From the NCBI GenBank assembly GCA_020439485.1, contig JAGQSP010000031.1, positions 1-6,909 on the forward strand: DNA of 6,909 nt. The letters run 5' to 3'. Origin of the DNA: Acidimicrobiales bacterium (lineage in GTDB: Bacteria; Actinomycetota; Acidimicrobiia; Acidimicrobiales; Poriferisodalaceae). This document shows positions 1 through 6,720 of this stretch, one piece after another. The notes under the pieces are model-generated. The model had not been told where the DNA came from and ran no database searches. It saw only the letters and a list, made by a program, of their open reading frames with translations. The position numbers and the translations under genes were made by a program. Positions within the stretch are counted from its first letter, which is position 1. Every line of letters starts with the position of its first letter.

Positions 1-1557
1 GAACAAGGCATCGCTTTGGTAACGGTGTTGCTGGGGATCATGGTGATCTTCGCAGCGGTGCTGGTGCTGGCACGCGAGGCGACGGCGCAGTACCGCGATG
101 CGCGCTACAACGAACGAGACGACGTGCTGCTGAGCCACATGGAGGCCGTCGTCGACCGGTATGTCTCGAAGCTGTCGGTGGATCCGTCGTATCACCTGCG
201 TTGGGTGGACGAGTTCGAGCGCACGCGTACATGCACCGATCCGTTGTCGCCCGATCTGAACGACAAGAAGAACGCGGGCGAGGCGTGGTTCAACGGCTGC
301 GGCGCGTGGGCCTACCTCGACGATCCAGCACCTGCCGAGTGGCAGCGTCATCCTTTGACCGTCGACGCCGACGATGGCGAGGTACTGCTGGAGGTTCGTC
401 CTCGCGGCGACAGGGGCGCGGTCGAACTGATCGTCGCCGGCCAGATTCGCCAGCGCGAGCAGTACCGCACCATCAGCGTGGACATCAGCCCACCAGCGGT
501 GTCGGCGTTTCAGTGGCTGTCGGAGGTCGACCTGCGCTTCACGCCTGGTGCCGAGGTGGAGGGACCGGTGTATTCGGGCAACAACGTCGTGTTCAACGGG
601 ACACCTGTTGGCGAGACCCGCGGCGATGTGTATGCCGACAATCAGATCCTGAGCCCTCCCGACTTCCTGGAGGGTTCGATCGGCTACGACTCGACTGGCG
701 CGCATGGGGGAGTGGTCACCGACGTGTTCCCTGAGCCGTTGGTGTTCGACGAGTTGTGGGACGACATCGACCTGCTGCACGAGACGGCTTGTCTCAGAGG
801 CGGCATCTGCTTGGACGAACCGGGAGCCACGGCCTACTTGGTGCAGCCCTACACGCTTGGTGCAACCGCTCAGGTGGCGGTTTGGTATTCGACCGAGCGG
901 GTTTCCCGGGGCTGTCTCGACCCCGACGAGTGGTGGTGGATCAACGCCGAGGAAGACGACGACGGCGACACCAATCCCAACACCAACAATTGGCAGGTGC
1001 TGGGCAGCTTCGACATCCCGCAGAACGGCGTGCTTTGGGCCAACGCAACGGTGGTGCTGGGAAATCGTTCGGTAGGGACTCCTACAGGCCCGGTCGAGAT
1101 CGGCGCCCCGTTGACCATTGCGGCCGGCAGTGCCAGCGACGAGGCCGACGTCGTCATCAACGCCGACATCGAGTATCGCGATCCTTCCATCGGTGACGTG
1201 TTGGGCCTGGTCTCTTCTGGCGACATCGTCATCAATCCCCATGCCGTGGGGCATGTGACGCCCGGTGAGATGAACCTGTTGGGCGCCTATTTGGCCCAGA
1301 AGGGTCAGATTCGTATTGCACGCACCTGTGGTCAGTGGGGCTCGGTGCCGCCGACGGTGATTCCGCCGCATCTGAACTTCCATGGCTCGATCGCCACACG
1401 AGACTCGGGCGACTTCGTGTTGTATTTCCCTAGCCAGACGTTCGAGTGGGATGCCCGCTTCAGAGACCTGGCACCGCCGCTGTATCCGCAGATCTCGGCC
1501 GCGTATGCCTTCGTCGACTGGCGTGAGACCCCAGTGCCGGCGTGGGCGCGTTTGTGA
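1..1557 (+). CDS. PilX-like / DUF4900-type pilus assembly protein, 5' partial
   Basis: Probable minor-pilin-like component of a type IV pilus system, anchored by its N-terminal helix with the rest outside the membrane. The frame is open from base 1 and reads EQGIALVTVLLGIMV, so the true start lies upstream; the TTG at 16 falls inside the hydrophobic helix and is not the start. The 'G-I-A-L-V' followed by about 20 apolar residues (visible codons 3-24) fits PilX-type N-termini, which lack the Glu+5 of classical pilins. Codons about 340-516 are beta-rich and match what I recall of DUF4900 proteins: 'LGLVSSGDIVI' at 401-411, 'GAYLAQKGQI', 'LNFHGSIA', and a closing 'WDARFRDLAPPLYP' then 'FVDWRE'. 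Six Cys (codons 78, 100, 264, 270, 305, 443) could form disulfides. An acidic insert (EEDDDGDTNPNTNN) lies near codon 317. The stop overlaps the next ATG by one base. The family call is from memory of the motifs; a role in pili is inferred. Confidence 0.8.
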   Translation, partial: EQGIALVTVLLGIMVIFAAVLVLAREATAQYRDARYNERDDVLLSHMEAVVDRYVSKLSVDPSYHLRWVDEFERTRTCTDPLSPDLNDKKNAGEAWFNGCGAWAYLDDPAPAEWQRHPLTVDADDGEVLLEVRPRGDRGAVELIVAGQIRQREQYRTISVDISPPAVSAFQWLSEVDLRFTPGAEVEGPVYSGNNVVFNGTPVGETRGDVYADNQILSPPDFLEGSIGYDSTGAHGGVVTDVFPEPLVFDELWDDIDLLHETACLRGGICLDEPGATAYLVQPYTLGATAQVAVWYSTERVSRGCLDPDEWWWINAEEDDDGDTNPNTNNWQVLGSFDIPQNGVLWANATVVLGNRSVGTPTGPVEIGAPLTIAAGSASDEADVVINADIEYRDPSIGDVLGLVSSGDIVINPHAVGHVTPGEMNLLGAYLAQKGQIRIARTCGQWGSVPPTVIPPHLNFHGSIATRDSGDFVLYFPSQTFEWDARFRDLAPPLYPQISAAYAFVDWRETPVPAWARL

Positions 1558-4500
1558 TGCGCCGCCTGACCACGAAACTGGCTCTCGTGGTGGTGGCCGG
1601 GGCCGTGCTGGCATCGACGGTGTTGGTCAGCGCGCCGCCTGCTGGGGCGGTTGTGGCCGGCTCGGTAGCCATCTCGGGACCAGCGTCGGCGAACGTTGGC
1701 ACCAACGTGCAGTTCACTGTTTCGTATTCGTGCTCGGGCGACGAGGATTGCCTGAACGTCAGCATCGACGTCACATATGTGGGTATGGACCCGGTTGGCG
1801 CGCAGTCGTTCTCGGTGGGAACCATCAGCTCGGGCACCGTCGGCCAGGTGTTTGTCAGCGGCCGCTTCCCGAACACGACAGCCAATGGATCGACCGGCAT
1901 CGCCACGGCCCAGATGTCGATGTCGAACGCGAGCGGAACCAGCGACAGCGCAAGCGTCACCGCAGTGAACGTGACGCCCACATCGTTGGGGGTGAACGTT
2001 TCGGGTCCTGCGAACGCAGACATCGGCACCAACTTCGACATCACGGTCGACTACTGGTGCTCGGGTACCGACGACTGCCAGGACGTGGTCATCGATGTCA
2101 GCCCGGCGGTGATGAACGCCGTGAGTTCGACGAGCTTCAGTATCGGAACCGTCGCGACCGGCACGTCCGGGACTTTGACGGTCACCATGGTGTTCCCACC
2201 TGGAACATCGCACGGCTCGGTCGGCACCGCCACCGCGTCGGGCACTACCTCCAGTGGTTCTGACGGCAGCGATTCGCACTGGGTCTCGGCCGTCGACAGC
2301 ACCACGCCCCGCGCCGGCGTCGACGTCGGCGGGCCCGACCACGAGGTCAGCGGAGTCGACATACCGTTTCAGATCGTCTACTCGTGTGGCAGCCAGGGAA
2401 GCTGCCTGGACATGGTGGTGACGGTCTCGTTCACCACTCTGGTGGGCACCGGCACCACCAGCTGGAACATCGGAACGGTGCCAGCGGGCGGCTCTGGCCT
2501 GCTCAACACCACGGGCCGCTTCCCGCCGGGCACTCCCTATGGGACCTACGGCTATGTCACGGCCACCGTCGACATCTCGAACGGCTTCGATGCCTCCGAC
2601 ACATGGGCGATCTGGTGCAGCGACACCACGGGCAACACGACCACTACCACCACGACGACGACCATTCCGCCCATGGCGGGCTTCAACGGCTACAAGAGCC
2701 GCTCGGCGGCCGTGGTGCCCATCGGCGACAGCGTCGACTGGAGATTCGACACCAATTCGATCGGCTCGCTCGAAGCCGATGGCCTGATGTGGACCGACGA
2801 ATTCGAACCCGAGCTGGCCCCGGCCCAGATATATACCGGTATGTGGTCGCCCTCGACGGTTCAGGCGCACTTCGAGATGAAGCGCAGCGGCGGGTGGCAA
2901 AACATCGGCACTTTCGATGGCAACTCGGCTGCTTGGTACGTGCTGCCCGCCGGGGTCCGGGCCATACGGGTCAGCTACAGCGACCTCAGCGCTTCTACCG
3001 TTCCGCTGTCGTTCAACGTGACCGATCCGCACAGGGTGACCACGCAGGCGATAAGGCCAGACCGCGACGGCAACTGGTACACGGCGCCGAAATCGGTTGG
3101 CAACTGCGGTGATTGGACCTCTGTCAACGCTGGTTCGGCCACCTACCGCAGCTCGGTGTCTGTCATCACACCTGCGGCTCGCCCCGACCCGCGGGTGTGG
3201 TCGGAGAGTTCGAATCTGCGGCCAACCGACGACATCTCGTTCCTGGTTCGTATGGCCAATCACTCGAGCGCCCAGCTGCCGCTGGTGAACCCGTTCATCT
3301 CGGTGCTGTTGCCGACCGAGGTCGAGTTCGTCACAACCGAGACCCTGAGCGCGGGTGTTTCGCCGACGGTGACGGTGACAAACGACTACGCGGGAACCGG
3401 GCGAACCCTGGTGCGCTTCGAGGTGATCGGCTCGCGGTTCCCCGGAGAGTGGTCCGACTTCAGGATTCGGGCCAAGGTGTCGATGGGCGTGCCGCCCGGA
3501 TGGCACCCGGTACAGGTGCTGTCGGGAACCAACAGCACCACCCACGATGTCGAGTGTTATTCGTCGAAGGCAACCGACAACTACGACCAGGACCAGGACG
3601 GCGACACCGCCGAACAGCTCTGCGCTGGAAATGCCAGCTTCGACGTGGTCGAGGCCGCTCTGACCACGGCCACAATGTGGGTACAGGGAGATCCGACGTT
3701 GCCCCATCTCGACTGGGCGACGCTGGCAGCTCCGACCGTCGCGTGCCCCGACAGTGGTGGATACACCAACTATCCCTGTGTGGCCCAGACCAAGTCGCTG
3801 GGGTCGGCCGACTTCCGCCTCGAGATCTACAACGCGGGCAACGTCGACCTCGAGGAGCTGGCGTTCTACAACACGCTTCCCTTCGTGGGCGACACCGGTG
3901 TGACCGAGGTTCTGTCGGGCACCCTACGCCGCAGCGAGTGGCGTCCGGCGCTGCAGTCGCCGCTCATCATCACCCAGGCACCGCCGGGTGCCGAGGTGGT
4001 GATCGAATACAGCGTCGAGCCCAACTCGTGCCGTCCGGAGCTGTCCAGCGGTGGGGCGTTTCCGGCCGGCTGTATCGACGACTGGGGACCTCCACCCACC
4101 GATCTGAGGCAGGTGCAGGCTGTACGTGTGCGTGCCTTTGGGGGAGCGGCGAGGTGGCGTGGTGGTGAGGCGATCGTCATCGAGTACGACATGGACGCTT
4201 CACACGGTTCGCCCTTCGGCGGCGAGATCGGGTGGACGTCGCTGGGGTACACGTCAGTGCGCAGCGACAACGGTCTGGCGCTGCCCCCTTCGGAACCCCG
4301 CAAGACCGGCATCATGATCAAGCGGCCCAACAACGGCATCGGCTCGTTCGTGTGGCTCGACGCCAACCGCAGCGGTACCCAGGACCCGGGCGAGCCTGGA
4401 ATCAACGGCGTTCAGGTCGAGCTGTATCGGTCGGACGGCTCGTTGGCACGCACCACGTTCACGGCCGACCTGCAGGGCGACCCGACCAAGCCCGGCTATT

Positions 4501-4802
4501 ACTTCTTTGGCGATGTGCCCGCAGGCGACTACTACGTTCGATTCGGGCCTCCCAAGCCTGGCTGGAACGCGATGTTGCCCAATCAGGGCGGCGACGACTC
4601 GATCGACTCCGACGGTGCGATCGCAACCCTGGAGACACCGGTTTTGAACCTAGGTCCCGACGAGTTCGAGCTGGACTGGGACATGGCCTACTTCGTGCCA
4701 TCGGGCCCCGTCGAGTGCCCGGATGAAGCCGAGGTCTACGACCCGACGGCAAATCCTTCCGACCGCCGCGAAGTGAACGACAGGTTGCCATGTCCGTCAT
4801 GA
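1557..4802 (+). CDS. Large secreted multidomain repeat protein (DUF11-like repeats plus SdrD B-like domain), candidate pilus-associated adhesin
   Basis: Exported 1081-residue protein, probably an adhesin or surface structural protein (inference). I chose ATG 1557, which shares a base with the preceding TGA (TGATG) and gives a clean signal peptide (MRRLTTK, apolar stretch, 'PPAGA' near residue 31); GTG at 1542 would add five residues. Domains: three 109-residue repeats (37-about 356), each with a CX5C pair (59/65, 168/174, 277/283) and the DUF11-like pattern 'F-x-(I/V)-G-T' then 'FP..T..G'; nine Thr (361-369) then IPP; an unrecognised beta-rich segment (371-500); a DUF11-like segment (about 544-655); an Asp-rich loop DQDQDGD (677-683); another DUF11-like segment (about 748-880); an SdrD B-like domain (927-1046, GIGSFVWLDANRSGTQDPGE); and a Cys-bounded tail. 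Sixteen Cys in total suggest disulfides. There is no LPXTG motif or C-terminal membrane segment, so the protein is released or held by partners. Neighbouring genes overlap at both ends. Confidence 0.88.
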   Translation: MRRLTTKLALVVVAGAVLASTVLVSAPPAGAVVAGSVAISGPASANVGTNVQFTVSYSCSGDEDCLNVSIDVTYVGMDPVGAQSFSVGTISSGTVGQVFVSGRFPNTTANGSTGIATAQMSMSNASGTSDSASVTAVNVTPTSLGVNVSGPANADIGTNFDITVDYWCSGTDDCQDVVIDVSPAVMNAVSSTSFSIGTVATGTSGTLTVTMVFPPGTSHGSVGTATASGTTSSGSDGSDSHWVSAVDSTTPRAGVDVGGPDHEVSGVDIPFQIVYSCGSQGSCLDMVVTVSFTTLVGTGTTSWNIGTVPAGGSGLLNTTGRFPPGTPYGTYGYVTATVDISNGFDASDTWAIWCSDTTGNTTTTTTTTTIPPMAGFNGYKSRSAAVVPIGDSVDWRFDTNSIGSLEADGLMWTDEFEPELAPAQIYTGMWSPSTVQAHFEMKRSGGWQNIGTFDGNSAAWYVLPAGVRAIRVSYSDLSASTVPLSFNVTDPHRVTTQAIRPDRDGNWYTAPKSVGNCGDWTSVNAGSATYRSSVSVITPAARPDPRVWSESSNLRPTDDISFLVRMANHSSAQLPLVNPFISVLLPTEVEFVTTETLSAGVSPTVTVTNDYAGTGRTLVRFEVIGSRFPGEWSDFRIRAKVSMGVPPGWHPVQVLSGTNSTTHDVECYSSKATDNYDQDQDGDTAEQLCAGNASFDVVEAALTTATMWVQGDPTLPHLDWATLAAPTVACPDSGGYTNYPCVAQTKSLGSADFRLEIYNAGNVDLEELAFYNTLPFVGDTGVTEVLSGTLRRSEWRPALQSPLIITQAPPGAEVVIEYSVEPNSCRPELSSGGAFPAGCIDDWGPPPTDLRQVQAVRVRAFGGAARWRGGEAIVIEYDMDASHGSPFGGEIGWTSLGYTSVRSDNGLALPPSEPRKTGIMIKRPNNGIGSFVWLDANRSGTQDPGEPGINGVQVELYRSDGSLARTTFTADLQGDPTKPGYYFFGDVPAGDYYVRFGPPKPGWNAMLPNQGGDDSIDSDGAIATLETPVLNLGPDEFELDWDMAYFVPSGPVECPDEAEVYDPTANPSDRREVNDRLPCPS
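1665..2618 (+). repeat. Three tandem 109-residue (327-bp) protein repeats with CX5C pairs
   Basis: Units begin at residues 37, 146 and 255 of the secreted protein (bases 1665, 1992, 2319). Every landmark recurs at exactly 109 residues with no gaps: Gly-Pro at 41, 150, 259; first Cys at 59, 168, 277; second Cys at 65, 174, 283; Gly-Thr at 88, 197, 306; Phe-Pro at 104, 213, 322. By hand alignment about half the positions agree between units 1 and 2, fewer with unit 3. Unit 3 stops at about residue 354-356, where the Thr-rich linker takes over. The shape resembles DUF11-type beta-sandwich repeats carrying a disulfide. Confidence 0.9.
2637..2663 (+). repeat. Poly-threonine linker codons (nine consecutive Thr)
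   Basis: Nine Thr codons in a row (mixed ACG, ACC and ACT) encode residues 361-369, followed by Ile-Pro-Pro. The run separates the three N-terminal repeats from the C-terminal modules. Such linkers in secreted actinobacterial proteins are usually flexible and may be O-glycosylated; that is inference here. Because the codons are mixed, the run was probably not produced by simple triplet slippage alone. Confidence 0.85.
4335..4694 (+). other. SdrD B-like domain coding segment of the secreted protein
   Basis: Residues 927-1046 read GIGSFVWLDANRSGTQDPGE, then 'PGINGVQVELYRSDGS', 'GYYFFGDVPAGDYYVRF' and a closing 'FELDWDMAYF'. This is the layout of SdrD B-like/Cna-B-type beta-sandwich modules found in surface adhesins. 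The acidic positions D935, N937, D943 and E946 sit where these modules commonly bind calcium. Only one copy is present, and it is followed by a 35-residue tail with Cys at 1054 and 1079 instead of a cell-wall sorting signal. Confidence 0.85.
4780..4802 (+). promoter_or_regulatory. Stop/start overlap junction with two candidate ATGs
   Basis: The secreted-protein gene ends in TGA at 4800-4802. Two in-frame ATGs for the lipoprotein gene fall here: 4790, with a weak purine stretch (ACAGG, 4780-4784) five bases upstream, and 4799, which forms a classic ATGA overlap. I chose 4790 for the ribosome binding site spacing. Either choice implies translational coupling and leaves the signal peptide intact. 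Confidence 0.5.
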
Positions 4803-5821
4803 CCATCACGAGAGCCGCTGTCGTGTGTTTGGCGATTGTGGCCGCGGCCGGTTGCACGTCGTCGTCTGGCGCCGATGATGCGGCCACGCAAGGTCCGGGA
4901 ACGACTGCGGCCACAGAGGCAGCGGGCGATCGAGCCGATGGCGCGGCGGGCCCGGTTGCCGGCATTGCCGCGGCCAGCGAGGTTCCGGCCCACGGTGAGC
5001 TGCCGGCGTCGGCGCCGAGCCGGCTGATCGTTGCGGGCCCCGGGGTGGCCGGTGTGCTCGAACTGGACACTCAGACCTTCGACGTCTTGGCGACGACCAC
5101 ACCTCTGGACATCGGCTCTGACCCTGCGCTGGCAGAGCGCTTCGTTTCTGCTGATCTGACCGACGGCGGCTCGGCGATCGTCGTGGTCGCCGCAGCCGAT
5201 GGCACCTTGTCGGCGCGTCAGATAAGCCCGTCGGGCGAAGCCGGCGCCGAGCTTTCGGCCCGGGCGGTCGCATCCCAGTCCCAGACAGGCCGAGTGGCCC
5301 TGGGCGACGGCTCGCAGGTGGTCGTCGCAGACCTGGCCGGTCGTGTTTCGGGTGCCGAGGCGTCGGTTCCAGGCCGGGTCGACACCCTTTCTTGGTCGCC
5401 GGACGGCACTTCGCTTGCGATCGGCTGGACTTCGGCCGACGGACTTGGTGTTTCGTTGGCGTCGATGAACGGCCTCGAGATCGTCGACGTGGCTTTGTAT
5501 CCGACTCCGCGTTCTGGTGTCTGGCACCATCCGACGTGGTTGGATGACGGGGTGTTGGCTGTGATCGAACAAGATCTCGTACCGACCGCCAACACGTTCT
5601 CGGGTGTCGCGTCCAGTTCGGCCCCTCGGCTGATCGTGACCGATGTCGAGGCCAACCGAAGGCTCAGCTCGACGCTGCTGCCCGAAGCGGTGGCGTCCCT
5701 CGATGCCGCGCCCGACCGTCGAACGCTGGTGATGGTTACCGGGTCCGGCGCACTGGCGTGGTGGTCGGCAGGGATGTATGGGCATCTGGACGACGGACCC
5801 TGGGTGTCTGCCCGCTGGTGA
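4790..5821 (+). CDS. Lipoprotein with predicted beta-propeller (WD40/TolB-like) fold
   Basis: Predicted membrane-anchored extracytoplasmic lipoprotein of 343 residues. The N-terminus is MSVMTITR, an apolar stretch, then the lipobox A19-A20-G21-C22, so mature protein should start at lipidated Cys22. Residues 23-75 are Ala/Gly/Ser/Thr-rich with no hydrophobic core, a likely flexible tether. From about residue 78 there are roughly six blade-like strand repeats: 'GVLELDTQTFDVLAT' (88-102), 'VSADLTDGGSAIVVVAAADG' (119-138), 'VALGDGSQVVVADLAG' (169-184), 'VDTLSWSPDGTSLAIGW' (197-213), 'HPTWLDDGVLAVIEQD' (247-262) and 'VASLDAAPDRRTLVMVTGSG' (301-320). 'SWSPDGTSLAIGW' is the typical WD40/TolB blade motif. 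No catalytic motif is visible, so binding or scaffolding is the likely role. Overlap with the secreted-protein gene suggests the two products work together. The exact family is unrecognised; the lipoprotein call is firmer than the propeller call. Confidence 0.82.
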   Translation: MSVMTITRAAVVCLAIVAAAGCTSSSGADDAATQGPGTTAATEAAGDRADGAAGPVAGIAAASEVPAHGELPASAPSRLIVAGPGVAGVLELDTQTFDVLATTTPLDIGSDPALAERFVSADLTDGGSAIVVVAAADGTLSARQISPSGEAGAELSARAVASQSQTGRVALGDGSQVVVADLAGRVSGAEASVPGRVDTLSWSPDGTSLAIGWTSADGLGVSLASMNGLEIVDVALYPTPRSGVWHHPTWLDDGVLAVIEQDLVPTANTFSGVASSSAPRLIVTDVEANRRLSSTLLPEAVASLDAAPDRRTLVMVTGSGALAWWSAGMYGHLDDGPWVSARW

Positions 5822-5851
5822 CCGATGGGTCGGCGGTGAGCCGGTGATCGT

Positions 5852-5855
5852 AGGA
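5852..5855 (+). promoter_or_regulatory. Ribosome binding site (AGGA) of the dehydrogenase gene
   Basis: AGGA lies seven bases before the ATG at 5863 and is the clearest Shine-Dalgarno-like site in the window; it supports that start. The same bases are part of TAGGAT (5851-5856), which also fits an actinobacterial -10 hexamer placed for a leaderless transcript. The sequence alone does not separate the two readings. Confidence 0.5.
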
Positions 5856-5862
5856 TCGTCGC

Positions 5863-6720
5863 ATGGCATCACCACACAAGCGCAACATCGCAATCCTTCA
5901 TCCTGGGGCGATGGGCTCATCGGTTGCGGCTGCGGCGATCTCGGCGGGCCACACGGTTCGGTGGTGCAGCGCCGGGCGCAGTGAAGCCAGCTCGAAACGG
6001 GCTCAGCAGGCGGGTCTTGTAGCCGTCGCGTCGTTGCCCGACCTGTTGGCGGCCAGCGACATGGTCATCTCGGTCTGCCCGCCAGCCAGCGCGGTCGACG
6101 TTGCCACCGAGGTCGCGGCTGCCGCCGCCCAGTGCGGGTTCAGTGGTCTGTACCTGGACGCCAACGCAATCTCCGAGGCTACGGCGAAAGCGGTGGCACA
6201 GGCCTTCGAAACCGCCGAACTGGCAGGCGGCGTCGAGGTGGTCGACGGTGGAATCGTGGGCCCGCCGGCGTGGACCCAGGGCTCGACGCGCTTGTTCGTG
6301 TCGGGTCACCGGTCGGGCGAGGTCGCCTCGCTGTTCCACGGGACACTGCTGGAAGCCGTCGACCTGGGCGATCGGTACGGTGCTGCGTCGGCTCTGAAGA
6401 TGGCCTACGCGGCCTGGACCAAGGGTTCGTCAGCGCTGCTGGCTGCCGTTGGCGCATACGCGGCCGCGGCCGGTGTCGACCAGGCTCTCGAGGCCGAGTG
6501 GGCCAGGTCTCAACCCGGGCTGGGTGATCGGCTCGCCTCGACGCTGCACTCGGTTGGGCCCAAGGCGTGGAGGTTCGTCGGCGAGATGCACGAGATCGCA
6601 GATTCGTTCGCATCGGTTGGTCAACCCTCTGGCTATCACCGGGCTGCCGCCGAGACCTACTCCGCCATGGCAGCCGAGCGGGCCCGCTCGGGCCCGGGTG
6701 GCGAGACGTCGCATGGCTGA
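5863..6720 (+). CDS. NAD(P)-dependent dehydrogenase, 6-phosphogluconate/beta-hydroxyacid dehydrogenase superfamily, DUF1932-type
   Basis: Cytoplasmic oxidoreductase of 285 residues, a usual length for the family. The N-terminal Rossmann half (about 1-160) opens with 'IAILHPGAMGSSVA' (9-22; the GxMG dinucleotide loop at 15-18), then 'DMVISVCPP' (66-74) and 'LYLDANAIS' (96-104). 'VDGGIVGPP' (127-135) occupies the place of the substrate-binding signature of beta-hydroxyacid dehydrogenases. The helical C-terminal half contains 'ASALKMAYAAWTKGSSALL' (175-193), with K179 the expected catalytic lysine. The Asn normally four residues after it is Ala183, which I believe is usual for DUF1932 proteins. 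Substrate cannot be told from sequence; small hydroxyacids are the superfamily's usual substrates, and cofactor preference is uncertain. The start is supported by AGGA seven bases upstream. The preceding 41-base gap suggests separate or only loosely shared expression with the envelope genes. The last eight bases overlap the next gene. Confidence 0.87.
   Translation: MASPHKRNIAILHPGAMGSSVAAAAISAGHTVRWCSAGRSEASSKRAQQAGLVAVASLPDLLAASDMVISVCPPASAVDVATEVAAAAAQCGFSGLYLDANAISEATAKAVAQAFETAELAGGVEVVDGGIVGPPAWTQGSTRLFVSGHRSGEVASLFHGTLLEAVDLGDRYGAASALKMAYAAWTKGSSALLAAVGAYAAAAGVDQALEAEWARSQPGLGDRLASTLHSVGPKAWRFVGEMHEIADSFASVGQPSGYHRAAAETYSAMAAERARSGPGGETSHG

Noticed and set aside
1542..1556. GTG at 1542 (or 1554) as start of the secreted protein
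   Set aside because: ATG 1557 gives a normal basic signal-peptide N-terminus and a TGATG coupling; the upstream codons have no better ribosome binding site.
1382..2263. 293-codon + strand open frame overlapping the pilus/secreted-protein junction
   Set aside because: It is out of frame with both real genes, Arg/His-rich and spans the TGATG junction; its existence is explained by base composition.
1332..3707. 791-codon open frame on the - strand opposite the pilus and secreted-protein genes
   Set aside because: The translation is Arg/His/Gly/Ala-rich with no signal, domain or membrane pattern, and it lies opposite a frame with clear domains. Long antisense frames are expected where third codon positions are strongly G/C.
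5822..5833. Small inverted repeat CCGA-TGGG-TCGG just after the lipoprotein stop, a possible terminator
   Set aside because: The stem has only four pairs and is not followed by a T run, so it is too weak to call a terminator.
4736..5920. 394-codon open frame on the - strand opposite the lipoprotein gene
   Set aside because: Same signature of a high-GC shadow: Arg-rich, low-complexity translation with no recognisable motif, opposite a gene with a clear lipobox and blade motifs.
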